From positions 152,419,123-152,483,122 of the forward strand of contig CM023451.1 of NCBI GenBank assembly GCA_013339765.2: a stretch of DNA of 64,000 bases, read 5' to 3'. The notes beneath the pieces are model-generated. The model did no database searches, was not told where the DNA came from, and saw only the letters and a program-made list of their open reading frames with translations. This DNA is from Haemaphysalis longicornis. Taxonomy: Eukaryota > Arthropoda > Arachnida > Ixodida > Ixodidae. The position numbers and the translations under genes were made by a program. This document shows, in pieces, positions 23,750 to 36,225 of the stretch (position 1 is the stretch's first letter; each line of letters starts with the position of its first letter).

Positions 23750-24020
23750 ATAGAATAGGGTGATGAGACTAGAAGGGAGAGGCGGAACACGGGGGAGGAG
23801 AGGCGGAATGGCTGGGAAAAGAAATTGGGAGGGGGAGTAGGACAGAGAATTGGAGGAGGAACCGGAATGAAGGCTGGGGAGAGTAGACAAAAGGGAGGAA
23901 GTGGGGGAGGAGGAGAAACAGACAGTAGTGGAAGACGATAGGAAGGATTCAACAACACATCACTGAGGATGGACGCGGAGGGGAAGAAAGTGGGGGTTGG
24001 GAAGAGAGAGAGGAGTGGAA
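23750..24020. repeat. Purine-rich (GGA/GGGA) tract
   Basis: The plus strand is dominated by GGAGAGG, GGGGGAGGAG and GAAGG motifs with few pyrimidines. The 170-codon minus-strand frame (23602-24114), rich in Pro, Ser, Leu and Phe, is explained by this composition. Confidence 0.7.
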
Positions 24021-24650
24021 GAAACGCTATTGTATTTCGGCACAGCCTGCAGCGAAGCAAGCAGGTAGGCGGCCAATTTGTTAAGCAGGAGGTTTTTATA
24101 CTGCGGCCCTCCAAGTCATGTGCGCGCTACCGAGCGATACAATGTCCTATAGCATCGAGAAGCGCCGTGTCAAAATGTTCGCGTGCAAGGGAATGTGATC
24201 CCAGATAGCGGTTCACATGTGCAATGACTATACGCCTAACTATATACGCATACTTCCCTACAAGGAGGTATGCGCATCCAAAGCGCTCATACTTTTCAAT
24301 GCAAACAGAAGTACCAACTGGGCCTTAACGCGATCAGGTGTAAGCTTTGAAAGTTACGCCAGCTCAGACGGTTGACGCAACTGCCCTAACATCCTAGACA
24401 ATAGCGTAACCTTACACCTTCGCCAACCGAAGCGCCGTTCTCTGTCAGTGTCCTGCACATGGCATTAAAGGATGCTAGTGCAACGTGCGACAAAATTTAC
24501 AGTATAACAATTCCGCACCTCAGGGCAGAATTCAAAAGCGTAATTCAATGAAGACTGTCATTTCTCGACGCCAAAACTGTGGCTCAACATGCTGAAGTAT
24601 GCCGTGCGCGCCTGTAGTAGTGTGCTGAGAAGTAATTTGTGACTTTCTGG
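24021..24650. other. No gene recognised
   Basis: No exon or known repeat was recognised. Confidence 0.4.
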
Positions 24651-24654
24651 TGAT

Positions 24655-24735
24655 GCTTAATGTGCGCCGAAATCTTGTACGCGCGACCGAGAATTGAACC
24701 GAGAAAGTACGCAGTACCCTAGCCACTACGACACT
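24655..24735 (-). repeat. SINE fragment with divergent tRNA-like head
   Basis: On the minus strand a tRNA-like head (B-box-like GGTTCAATTCTCGG) is followed directly by the start of the Ruka-type body (AAGATTTCGGCGCACATTAA). The usual spacer is missing, so this is a deleted or chimeric copy. The body stops after about 25 bases. Confidence 0.5.
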
Positions 24736-24792
24736 GGTATTAACAGAATCCGTTAAGCTAACAGAACTTGTTGAGCTAGGGGTTCATTTCTG

Positions 24793-24893
24793 CGGTAAAA
24801 ACGATAGGGCGCTAAATAGACGAAGACGAAGGTAGCCACAAATATGCCCTTTGTGTCTATCCTTCCTGCTTAGCGCCCTATTGTTTTTAGGGT
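24793..24893. repeat. Inverted repeat around AATAGGGCGCTAA
   Basis: AAAACGATAGGGCGCTAA at the left pairs with TTAGCGCCCTATTGTTTT at the right, and inner segments (CACAAA / TTTGTG) extend the pairing. The whole is about 100 bases with no coding sequence, like a very short MITE. Confidence 0.75.
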
Positions 24894-25394
24894 ACCGGTA
24901 GAGTGGGCCATACGCAATATAAAATCGTTCAGAGCCTTATAAGTTTAGATCCACAACCTACAAAGAATCGGAAACTGCTCAATCATTGTCATGCATCAAA
25001 TTTAGTCAGTTGATAGCCATTTTGTATCTCAGAACGTACGGCTCAAGTTTCTAAACCGCTGTGATTTTTTTATGTATAGATATCCGGGACTTAGCGCCAA
25101 ATTACACCCACTCCCCCCTTTCGGCGTTCAGTATTTCAACTTCGTTATCCTGTAGCTGTATCCTTTCGACTCTATTAAGCAGTGGCGTGCTTCCTGCGTT
25201 AGACCCAAGCTCTACCACAAATGAGCATTTCTGACAAGGGTCCTCTGTCCCCTCGGTGACAACGTTAACAGCCTTCATACGCTCAACGCAAATCGAAAAA
25301 CACTTCGACCGGCGCCTCTTGCATTTAGAAAATGCCGCTAAATAAATGTTTTTAACAGCGAAGCATTTTAGCAAATCGTAATTTTTCCTGTCCG
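24894..25394 (-). other. Unclassified open frame, no known domain
   Basis: A minus-strand frame runs 25431 to 25102 (109 codons) with a CxxC pair and an acidic C-terminal half. I do not recognise it. Its N-terminal codons overlap the repeat that starts near 25395, so the frame may be fortuitous. No splice-supported neighbours were found. Confidence 0.2.
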
Positions 25395-25560
25395 CAGTTA
25401 AAAATACCAAGAAATTGCCCAGCGCGCGCACGTGAGCGCGGGCCTCGCGGCGACCACCCGGCAGCTAACAGAATCCAGAAAATGCCAAGCGCTCGTGTGT
25501 GCGTGCCTCGCGGCGAGCGCCCAGCGTCCCCGGCGCACGTTTGTAAAGCCAAGCACACCC
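25395..25560. repeat. Two-unit tandem repeat, same family as 58.78 kb
   Basis: Two units of about 80 bases each carry AAAAT.CCAAG-type sequence, a CGTGNGNGNG stretch and GCCTCGCGGCGA. The same unit appears twice at 58780-58960. Confidence 0.7.
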
Positions 25561-27010
25561 ACCCAGGCAAGATTGGCCAAATCAAGAACTCAAGCGTTTG
25601 CCATCATCGTGGCAACACTTGCTCGGAACGAGAAAGACGCCCCTCCAAGGTGATGTCCAATGACTATCACTCAAAGAAAGGAGCTCACACTTATAGTAAC
25701 AAAGATGGAGTAAAGGTCTTTGCGGCAGCGAAGAAGCAAATCGACTGTAATCGTGGACTTAGACCTTCGTGATGGTGGTGAAGGTTGCGTACAGCTTCGC
25801 TGCCTTCAAGTCTTATACGCGTTAGTGGGTGCTTCCTTCATTTTTTTGTTTATTTGGCCACGCTGGGCTTGATGTAGTTTAACCGGAGCTTCGTTGATGT
25901 CAACACCACTGACACCTGCAGCTTAGTACCGTTAATTCTCCGTGGAACAAACAGAGGCTACAATATCCCCCAAGCGTTGCTTTCATTTTTCTGTCTGCCG
26001 GTGTTAAGTGTTTTTTTTTTCCTCATGTATTTTAAGCACTATTTTTTTCGAGTTGCAACGTGCCAAATATTTCGAGCGGTGGGACGGAGTGACAACTCAA
26101 CGACTCCCGAAATGCATGCCCGCTCCTCGGGGCGTCCTCGTTTGTCCCGCCTGCTGCCTAACCTCGCAAGTGCAACGATGAGATTGTATGCGCTGCGCTC
26201 GGAGTACGTAGCGCGGGCCCAGGAAGACGTGACATGAAAACAATACATGGTGATAGACCGCATTTACAAGATGCGGCCAAATACGCAACAAATAAAGACG
26301 AGAGTAAGTGAGGAAACGGAGCGGTAGTCGCGGCTTGCCCCTACACGGCCGAAACAAGCAAAATACGAGAGCACACCTGCGTGCCGCGACGTCTACTTCT
26401 TTCCCCTTCAAGTTGCTCCATATGTAAATAGCGCAGTCACGGCCGCCAAATTAGCGCACAAGGTTAAGCCAAGATAAACTCAGCACGCATAACGCGCTGA
26501 AAAGAGGACCGCTACACGGTCTAGAAAACGAAGAAATAGCGCGAGGACGTGAAAATCGTGAGGGAGACGAACGGCGGCTGCCCTGCAGTCCCGTACATTT
26601 TGCGACGTTTTCGCGGTCTTGTTTTTCGTTTTGAAGCGCCGCTCTAGGCTTCACTTCTTAATTCCGTCGCTACAGTGTGAAGGCGTATCACTGCCTCAGC
26701 CACAGTGCGCCACTGAGTGCGTGAACTTGAAACAAATATTTAAATGAGGAAAGCGGAGGCGTTCAGCGCTCTGTAATCTACGTCCGTCGATGTCTATACT
26801 CAATTGCGGCACATCTAATTGAGTATAAGGAGCCACGGAAGACCATAATGTGCGGCCTTCTGGTGACCCAAATGAATTGTGCAGCAACAAAAAAGGTTTG
26901 AAGTGGTTCGCCCACGTTAGTGAAACAGCAAATGCAGCTTTTTTTTTTTTTTTTTTTTTACGAAAACGACCCGGGCAGTGGGCACCTACCACCGCTAAAC
27001 CAAGTAAAGC
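25561..27010. other. No gene recognised
   Basis: T tracts lie at about 26010-26020 and 26939-26958. No exon or known repeat was recognised. Confidence 0.4.
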
Positions 27011-27019
27011 ATGCCCACA

Positions 27020-27877
27020 GTTAAACCTGGATGTAACGAACCTCTACGTAACACATTCTTGGATTTAACGAAGTTTTTCAATTCCCCATTGCCAGCCCCA
27101 TTGAAACCCACGTGTCTGCGACCTCATATATAACGAAGGCGTTGCGACGGTAACCTTGGTGTAACGAATTCGCTACGCTGATCATCCATTGTTTTCTTCA
27201 CTTTCCCGAAAAATCGACTGAATAAATGCACTAATTTAGCGAACTTCTCCCGCACCGCAAACTACCGTGCGTTTTCAGTGTCAGCGCGGTGTCGGTTAGG
27301 TGCTAGGCCTGCCTGTCGGCGTGTTGTCGCGCGTCTCCACTGTTATCTGTGGCGTCGGTTCGTCGGTGATGAGTTCTGCCGCCAGAAAACGAAAGTTTTG
27401 TCCTTTGAAGACAAGCTCGCAATTTAAAATGCCATCTCCGCCGGCGAGAAAGAAGAACGTTGCCGCCCGGTACAGTATCCCAGCTAGCATCCTCTCAACA
27501 GTTTTGAGTACGGCCAACAACATCAAGTTCGCGAAAAGGCGCCCTTTCAGCGCAAGCTTTTGTCCTTGAAATGGGTTAGCACACCGAAAATTGTCAAAAG
27601 CCAAACGTTATACGAAGTTACGTTTGTGAATACGAGGTTGTAAGTGACCTAGCTTGCATCTTTAGAGTCTCGTGTAGTGACTAAGTTTGTGGGAAAGCTG
27701 CAGCTGCAGGCGCTAATTACGCAGTTTTCAACTGTTCAGAATCACTGACGTCTAACATTTTGATTTCGTTTCTGCTTCCTTCACGCGAGCCTTAACTCGA
27801 AACGTGCATGTAACTAAAACCTGCATATCACGAAAAATTGCGATTTTTTGTAAACTTCGTTATATCCAGGTATAATT
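27020..27877 (+). mobile_element. Decayed pogo/Tigger-like DNA transposon
   Basis: The left end TTAAACCTGGATGTAACGAA is mirrored by the right end TTCGTTATATCCAGGTATAA, giving imperfect terminal inverted repeats with TA-type borders. The element is about 860 bases and contains only the start of a transposase (27369-27569), so the DDE core has been deleted. The terminal-repeat sequence and the coding remnant support each other. Confidence 0.75.
27369..27569 (+). pseudogene. Tigger/pogo transposase N-terminus (CENP-B-N HTH), broken
   Basis: The frame starts ATG with MSSAARKRKF, continues ARKKNVAARYSIPASILSTVL, and stops after 66 residues. The Lys/Arg-rich start followed by a helix-turn-helix with 'IPASxLSTxL' is the hallmark of the CENP-B N-terminal DNA-binding domain of pogo/Tigger transposases. 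The segment between the two motifs (about residues 14-24) is out of frame with the family, showing compensating indels. Nothing of the second HTH or the DDE catalytic domain remains. It is non-functional and inside its own terminal repeats. Confidence 0.7.
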
Positions 27878-27880
27878 GTA

Positions 27881-28252
27881 TAACAGCGCGGCCGCGACTT
27901 CTTTCTTGCTCAGGACATCAAGTTGCCAGATCAGGAGGCAATTTGGCGGGTATTCCGACATCCTTGCCCAACCGGACACCCAACGCTTCTGGAAGAACGG
28001 CAGGCTGGAGCTCAGGGGTCTTAAGATGATGACCCGTATAAGATGAAATTATCGCGTTATTACGAGATCACCTCAGCGATGGCGCAATGCCCTCGGCTGC
28101 TGTATACGTCAGCGTACCATAGCCACCTGCGAGCCACCTCTATCACTAGATAAAACAGCTACTGTTAGGAAATTAAACTACAGTTATACTCGCCGATTAC
28201 TCGGGAAAAAGCTGAGAACGGCAATAGCCCATGTACGGTATCCCTCCGCCTA
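27881..28252. other. No gene recognised
   Basis: No exon or known repeat was recognised. Confidence 0.4.
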
Positions 28253-28520
28253 AGCGACGGACCCGGATGTCAACGGGACGCGCGCGTTTTGAAAGGAGGT
28301 TGCTATGAATGCGTGATGTAGTCTGCCTTTTCTCACGTACTTTGTTTGTCATCGCTCTAGTAGTTTATAAGCGTATTATGTCCAAAATATCACGGAAACG
28401 GCTCGTGTCATGTTCAAAATATTCCCAATAACGCACTACTTGCGCCGTGCGGTGTAACATCCGGCTGCGGTGATGAGGCACAGCGGCAACTTCCGTTGCC
28501 GTTCTTAACAATTGTTCCCG
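28253..28520. repeat. Unnamed dispersed repeat, copy 2 (pair with 20.85 kb)
   Basis: This matches 20846-21107 in the same orientation, with substitutions and a few indels across about 250 bases. Flanking sequences differ, so the repeat boundaries lie close to the listed ends. Confidence 0.75.
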
Positions 28521-29491
28521 AGTAGTAGCTTGTCCAACGTGCAGCCTGCATATTATTCTTGGCGGAGTTGCTTTTACCAATGTCAACCCATCACAAGTTG
28601 CTCTCTCTAACCTCACTGAAGGGAGTCGCCAGGACCAGGCTGCAGTTTTGATTGATCTAGCTTTACCGACTGGAGAGATGCGCAGGCATCACCATTAATT
28701 ACTCAAACTTATCCACCTACGGAGCACGAAAGTTTCCATTTCCGTACCTTATTTTAATGCCACGTGCCCACATGGAATGAGGACGTGCATGCGACACGGT
28801 GGCGTAATAATGCCGTACGTTAGAACAGCTGTACCAGAAAAAAACTTTTTCCGCGGCGCGTGCAACCCACGCAGTGCATGCACGCAGCCGTAGCGCCAGC
28901 TTCACGTTCGTACGCACTCCCTAAGCGAAACGGGTCGGCGTGAAATATATCATAGCGTGCTGTACTAGCACAAAGTCGCTCTCTAACTATACGCGATTCC
29001 AATGCGACCCCGCGGCGTGCACACGTCGGCCGTTATTGCATGCACGGGCCGGCGTGTTCGGAAGCGATACGGAGACGTGACCGGAATAGGGCGACGCCGA
29101 CCCTGGCTTACAAATACAGCGGGCGAACGCTCGGCCGTGCTGCTCTGTGGCCAGCCGTGGCCTGCTTCCCACGACAACCGCACGCGAACTTCGGTAGCGG
29201 ACCGTTAGCCCGAGCGGAGCGCTTATCGCGAACCGCCTGTCGCGGCGATTCATTAGGCGCCGGCTGCCAGTTCCGTTGTACACGCGGCTATCTCATGCCG
29301 TGTGCGGTAAACATGAGAGAAGTTATGCGCGAGTATTGTCCTGCCGCAGCAGCGCATTGTAGCCGCCCTTATCAGAGTCCACCTGCATCGGCGGCTGTGG
29401 AAATGCACGCGATACCCGCGTATTCTCGAACACCCGGCAACGCCGATACGAACGGTGACCAGCCCTACAAAGTGGGGTGGAACAAACACTA
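28521..29491. other. No gene recognised
   Basis: GC- and CpG-rich from about 28985 to 29480, with overlapping open frames on both strands and no domain. It could include a CpG-rich repeat. Confidence 0.4.
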
Positions 29492-30264
29492 CCGTATTTA
29501 CTCGCGTAATGATCGCACTTTTTTTTTCCAAGAAAATTTGATGCAAATGTAGGGGTGCGTTCATTACGCGGGGTAAATTTTTCGCGAAAAACTTTTGAGC
29601 ACAGAAAAGGCAGGCAAATTGTGGGTCAGAATTTTTACGATAGGTCTCATGAACATAACAAAAATAATAAAAACATAATAAAACTCCGCACACCGCACCA
29701 GCCCGCTTTGCAAAGTGACGCAAATGCAGTGTTTTCATGAATTACGGAATGCGCCGGAACGAGTTTGCTGCGAGGTGACAATAAGTGGCTGCCGCTGTCA
29801 CAGTGCGGGACATCAAACAGGACATGGGGGCAACACGGATGGGGGCAACACGCTGTGTTTGTCTACTCCTCTGTTGTCCCGTTCTTTCGCGCTGTTAATC
29901 TCAGAAAAGAGACATGGGGGCCAACGCAGCAAGCTGAGCGCATTTCTTTCTTTGTCTTGCGAGTACATTATGTGCCTTTAGTGAGAGTTTCTTCCTCATC
30001 AATATTGAATGCCTGCTTGCCGATATCGCTAATATCGGCAAGTCTGCGGCAATAACGTAGCCATGTCTGCTTTGAAAGGGAAGGAAACAGAGGTAAGCAC
30101 GATCATCATCAGCTAGACTTGGCACACAGATGACATATAATGCTGCGGGCAAGTTCGGGGTGCGTTCATTGCGCGCGGAAATTTAAAAAAAAAATCGAAT
30201 TTTGACGACAAACTTCAAGGGCGCAATTATTACGCGAGTGCAATCATTATGCGAGTACATACGG
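29492..30264. mobile_element. TA-flanked MITE with ~26-bp inverted repeats
   Basis: The left end CCGTATTTACTCGCGTAATG and the right end CATTATGCGAGTACATACGG are inverted repeats extending to about 26 bases. TA flanks both sides (29490-29491 and 30265-30266). Subterminal copies of GGGTGCGTTCATTRCGCG occur near both ends. TA duplication suggests a Tc1/mariner-pogo type element. The 773-bp interior has no transposase. Confidence 0.82.
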
Positions 30265-30266
30265 TA

Positions 30267-33200
30267 TTTCTGTTAAGAAATGCAGTCGTTGATCGGGATA
30301 AACCATGTTTGTCAAGGGATAGCTCGGTTTTTGCGCCGAGAGCGCGCAGTGAGCGCGCCACACTTGCACCGCGTGACGCTGCTCGGCGCAGGCGGGCGCG
30401 AACGCGCGGCGAACTTTGGTACCTGGATGCAGCCAGTGCCTCCTTGTATCCTTGCTCGGTGGCGCGTGTCCGTACCCTTCAAAGAGACCCTGCAGCACTT
30501 CTTTCAACTTTTTTTGAAATCTTAAATGCTTGCATAGCGTAACACACCCAGTACCTAGATTAGGGGGTCGCAAAGTATCTCATCCAAAAATTACTGCTCT
30601 ATGCTCATCAGATAACTTGGAAACTCGCTCAAAAGGTTTTTTTCTCTTTTTCCCGGTCTTGACGTTCTTCGACGGCCCGAATTACTTCACTGAGGCCATG
30701 TAGCGGCTGTTGGACGGTTTTCATTCAGTTGAAGCAATGAACGCTTTTCGATAGCAACTTTAAAAATAAAGCCACGAAAACAAAGCAGAAACGGCAGACA
30801 CATCTGGTGCGACGAGCAAATCGCGCAGTGCTGATCCGTGCTGGCGATAACTGTAGCTTTCGCAGTGCCTCCAGACGCGAAGGAAAGAGTGAAAGCGTTT
30901 ATCGAAAGTGTTGCAGGGTCCCTTTAACCGCCATTCCCTCTCCGTGCCCCTCCCCTAGAACGAACGAGCGATTAGACGTTTTCACTGCGCGACCGCAAGA
31001 GGCGCTGGTTTGACCTTCGCTGCGCTTGAAGGTCAGATAGACGGAATGAGACGTTTTCTGAGTTTTTACCTGGAGTAATACAGCAGTTCTGAACGGAAGA
31101 AATTGTCGAAACTGCCGCTTGAGAAATCGTCATATAGTGTGTATACCATTGAATCGACTTCGTGGCGATTTCTTTTCAGCGCGACCGGACGGTGTTGAGC
31201 ATGTTTATTCCATTGAAACCAGGCGAGTGCAGTTGAAGGTGCGAGATTCTTAGTTTTCTTTTTGTTGCGTTTGGCACTGCACCAATGCATTGCCGAAAAA
31301 CCCACTTTCCTACAGCGCTTCATAGTGCCCGTAAAACAAGTTTCGCTGCAGTACATGAGGGTAATAGGGGAAAGCCCACATTACGACGACCACGTCATTG
31401 TATGGTGGGCTTGACAGCTATACACCGATCTCCGTTAAGGTCGACTACACCACCATACACAAATGCATTGCTGGGAGAGCATATGGCGGCCCCTTAGGCC
31501 AGTGGGGTCAATAAAAGTTTCTCTCTCTCCGACAGAAACATAAGTAGTCAAAACAAATATGAAGCCCCTTGGGCCTGTTTTTTTTTTTTTTTTCATTTGG
31601 AAAATGCCCGTTGTATCCCTACAAAGAGCAATACGCTACATTACGGACAGACACGTTTTCCGACGGAAGGAGCCCTAGAATGCTACGCATTAACAGGAAG
31701 GACGGAAACAGTCTTCCCATAAACCACCCAGCTCAGCTTTAACAGTATCTGTAAAGCTTGAACTGTTTAGCTAACTTTGCGGCTCTTCAACTAACAGTCA
31801 TGTTTATTGCGTCGTTTAGTCAGTACCACGAAGGGTATTTAATTACTCGGCGGGTCTTCGACTCAAGACCTACAGTACCCCACAACGGCAACTCCAAATC
31901 TCGCTGACGCGAGGCGCTGTGAGCGCTAAAGAAAGCGGTTGTGCAAAAGCATTTATGAAGGTGCCGGCTCAAGGGAGACAAATGAAACCACACGGATTCA
32001 TTTTTATCCTTTTGCCTCCCTTTGTCCGTGTAATTTCGTAACGAATTTCTTTCGGTTCTAATGGCCCTTTTGTTCCGGTCGGGTCATTCAGGGAAAAGTA
32101 AATAACCCCCTGCACTAAAAATTCAGGCCGCCCTCCTTGACACTACATTCTTGGTTCAAACTTCAAGCAAACACAATACGGAAGAGGCGACGCATAGGCA
32201 ACACCAGAGAGACACGTCAGCCTTGTGCACAGCTTTGTCTCTCTTGTGCCTCGACTTTGAGTTCACGCTTCATTACGATTTACCAAGAGGTGAAATCGTC
32301 AACACTAGCACTTGCATCTTCACTCCGCTCAAACAACCGTTCCTAAACAACTAGCCCTTGGCTCAGCGGGCAAGCAACGCGATGGCAGACTCAGCATTTA
32401 CGTATAGGTCGCATCCACAGCTTTCGAGCCGCATTGTCGTAACCTCCCGAAGGAAGACGACCTTTTCAGTGCACACACCGAGGCTGCTGGAACAACGCTG
32501 TCGACCAACGTATTTTGTGGACGGCGTCAACGACGTTCCGCGACGCACACCCTAAAGATACTGGAACAGCAACGTGCGTTGGCGTGTTTTATGGATGGCA
32601 CCAACCTTCTACGCGCAAAGTTATTTACGATCTTTGAGAGGCCACCTCCGTGATGTTTCTATTATTTACTTTGTTTTTTTTTTTCGGCAACTGACATCTC
32701 AGTAGTATCGAGAACGAAATGTCACGACAGCAGCTTAAAATTTCGACATGGGCGAGAGACGTCGGAAGAATAGGTCGGCGTAACCTACACGTGACGAAAA
32801 GAATACAGAATTACAAAAAAAAAAAGTCATGGCCTCGTGCCGAGCGCTGTGAAAGGACGCCGCAGACAGTCCTGTCAGCTGGTTGATTCATTTTATACTC
32901 GTTTGACGCAGACAGAGCCCCAAGAAGTGGTTACAGCATGGAAACAGTATACGAGATGCAAAGAGCACACAGAACTGCTGCTCCTACAAGCACGCACAAG
33001 GTTTTTTGTTTGTTTTTTTTCGTAAGTGAGGTTGCTTGAGTTGTACGCTACGCGACCAGTCCTGCCGTCATAAAATCCTGGATCCAGGGCGCCTCCGGCA
33101 TTTTTCAAGTCGCGATGCGAGATAAACGCGCATTGCGAGAGAGTGTTTAACCCTGCATTTGATGGCAGGCAAGAAGAAAAAAAAAACCAAGCTAATGAAG

Positions 33201-33900
33201 GTCTGCATGCGTGTCTGAGCGCGTGTATGGAGTCCGTTTTAATCCAGCGGTCTCGTCTTATCACTGCTTCGTGGTGAAACTGACCCCCGATAAGGGGACT
33301 ACCGCAAGACCTTTGATCTCTCGAGTTCTGTAAGCTGCGAAGCCCTGAAATGGCGATAATAATCACTTCAGATCACAGCAACTCTGAACCAACCCATCCG
33401 GCAACTGAGGTGTTTTACGGTACCCTCGGTCAGCCTGTATCATACGCATACGTTGCCTTATTTGTAGGCCTCAGAAATTACTTTCTTCTTTTTTTTGTTG
33501 TTGTAGACGCCCCGCGATATCATCATGAAGGTTTTTCCGCGTTCATGTCACATCCACGTCTCCTTTACCTCGGTTCTATTAAATTCCCCGCACATTCGCC
33601 ATCCTGCACTTTTCGTTTCCCACTAGTAGGAACCGGTTTCTTGTTCCCTTGCGGCGCTCGTGCTGTATTCCAATGTGGATTTCCAGACGCTTTGCTCGAA
33701 GTCTGGGCAGCCGGTGCTTGGAAGAGCGGGGAGATCTACTCTTCCGCCTGAAGAAGTTCATTGCTAGTCGGGTCAACTCGGCTGAAATGGAATCCTAATC
33801 GAGCATCCGGCCGCCTGCGAAGCCCAGTTCGCGTTTGACACTAGCCGAAGAAAGCGGCGATAGCTCCGGTCGCTATGGCCGGAGTCATCGCTGTCGTTAG
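30267..33900. other. No gene recognised
   Basis: No exon or named repeat was recognised across this stretch. A T tract lies at about 31578-31593, and an AATAAA with a following CT-rich stretch lies at about 31510-31528 without a reading frame that would explain it. Overlapping short frames occur throughout. Confidence 0.4.
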
Positions 33901-33901
33901 A

Positions 33902-33990
33902 ACGAGTATGCGTTATAAGTTACAACTTAATTATAAGCGCATACTCGGAGTTACAAAGCGGAGTCACTTATAACGAAGTTATAACGCAGT
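33902..33990. repeat. AT-rich palindromic cluster
   Basis: CGAGTATGCGTTATAAGTT pairs with ACTTAATTATAAGCGCATACTCG as an imperfect hairpin (33902-33949). More TTATAACG/CGTTATAA units follow to about 33990. Confidence 0.6.
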
Positions 33991-36225
33991 TACAGTACAT
34001 AACGCATGCTTGCACGCGCTTCATTTAAGTCTTGCCAACTACGTTCCTTCAACTCAAGTTTTCAAACACATGCGCCACCCTCCCCGGAAGGGAAAATATG
34101 CATGCGGCCTTTTCACCAGACCCTGACCCTGCTTGTAGATTCGGAAATGCAAAGTTCCAAGTCGGAACTGGGCTCTAGGGGGCAGGTCGGAAGAGGGGGT
34201 ATTTTTTCCTCTTCGGAAGTTAACCCCGCACAAGCATATTATTCCTGGACTCTGCAGGAACGAGTGGTGTCCATTCTCAACACGACTTATGAGTATTGTT
34301 ATTCCGACACAAGGTGCCGAATCGCGTCTTTTCTCCTCCGCAGACCCCGCAAACCCCATCATTCGAGTGCACTTCCCCACAAAGTTCTTCGTTCTCTAGC
34401 AACCCGTTCTAGCCTCAAAAAGTAAAGCCATCCCCTTAGGTCTATCACAGACATCTGCGTTTTTCATAACAAATTCCTCCGTCCTGCCCTATTTCAGCTC
34501 AATGTCCTATTCCATGGGGTGAAGCATTATTCAATTATATTTTAACATCGGACGACGGGAAACCCTAGTAGCCTAGCTTCAAAACTCCAATATAAAGATT
34601 TCGCCGTAAAAGCTATGAGTGCTGCCGGAAGGCGCGGTAACTACGTACTTTCCGTACTAAGTTAGGTCAATACAAAAACAACAACAAAAAAAATGACATC
34701 CACCTGAAAAACAGTCATACAGCTACAAAAAAAAAAAAAACTAACTATACAGCTTTCGTAGACACTTTTACAGTTAAAGAAAAATTCGTCCTTGACGAAT
34801 TTCCCGGACAAGAACAAATTCTCTATTCTACGAACAGTGAACTAATTCGCGCTCAGATAATTTTTGCAGGAGAACAGGCAGCAGAAGTAATGGCCGGCGT
34901 ACTTGTCACGTCGTATGGCCCCATTCAGTCCTGCTTGAGACGGTTAGGGTTTTAGAAAACAGGCCGCCGTGCAAACTGCAGGAAGCAGGATAACTCAGTA
35001 AAACCAAGTTGCAATACAGGCGTAACAGGAAAGAGATCGGATTGAGGATAGCAAACCATAAGATTCGGCCAGTTTACGGGCGCGACGACTCGTTCTGATA
35101 CAGACGATTATATAACCAGTGCCGCCGAAGTGGGTGAATCAGATTATCGCGTGCAAACACGCTAACACAAAGAGGATGACTCCAAATCATCACAGCGGTT
35201 ACACCTGCGGCTTTCCACAAAGGCACGTGACTGAATGCCCCCCTCCCACGGCGCCGTGGCACAAGGAGCACGCTTCATCAAACACGCGGCCTTTTCCGTT
35301 TCCGGGTGAGCGTTAACACGCCTTTCACGTGCAGCTCAGTGGGCAGCCGACAGGAGTGGGCCCGGCTCGCTGATCGCGGAAGAACGTTACCGGGATGACC
35401 CCGGCCGCGATGCATAGCAAAGCGATGCATGATCGCCGCTCGGAAGCCGCCAGAGCTGGCGAGACAAGCGGCGGCTTGCGGCTGGTGCGTTTACTTTTTT
35501 CTTTTCTGCGAGGGGGAGATCACGCAAGAGATCACGCCACGAACGCAGGCAGTCGTTCTCGGAGATCGAACAAGAAGCGCAGGACCTTTGCTCGTTTCCT
35601 CTCGTTTTGTTTCAAGCACAAGTTCGCCCCTAAATAAAAGTTCTTTTCTTCAAATACGCACTCAGATGTCCTCCATATGAACCCTACCACGATCCGAGAA
35701 CGTGTATAGACTTAGTGTTTGCAAACTGCCCATTGCAGCCAGTACAAGAACCTCTCTCGCTTCATTCACAGATTCATAAAGCCGTCGGTAATAAAGGGAC
35801 CCTCGCAATCCGTCTGACAACGACCGAAATGAAAAGAACAAACGAAGAAAGAAGAAACGAAACAACAAACGAACAAGAACAAAATAAAAGTTGATTGTAC
35901 AATGCACGCACACAGTCTTACGTCTTCTTAATGATGTAATGGGCGAACTTTCACGGGAGAGTTACGGTTACCGATGATCTCCCCCTCTCGAGCTTCGCCC
36001 CACTTATCATCATTCTTCGCGTAGGTTTCGAGTGCCTGCCATTTGCAAAAGGGGTTTCGGGTCACTTGCTGAAATAATACGCATACTGATCTCTCTCTCT
36101 CTCTCTCTTGCAAAATGTATCCTCTACAAGGTCGACCAGCCATGCTTTTCATCGAGGCATAGGCTTCCAGTGCGGTTCTGATTTGTTTAACGTGATAAAC
36201 ATTGAGATGAAGTACTCCGAAGCAT
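33991..36225. other. No gene recognised; (CT)n at 36.09 kb
   Basis: There is a short (CT)n microsatellite at 36090-36109. A 139-codon plus-strand frame at 34006-34425 has no domain. Nothing else was recognised. Confidence 0.4.

Noticed and set aside
23602..24114. 170-codon minus-strand frame, Pro/Ser/Leu-rich
   Set aside because: Explained by the purine-rich plus strand. No domain and no splice context.
33350..34425. Open frames of 133 and 139 codons
   Set aside because: No domain, no splice-supported neighbours, and overlapping frames on the other strand.
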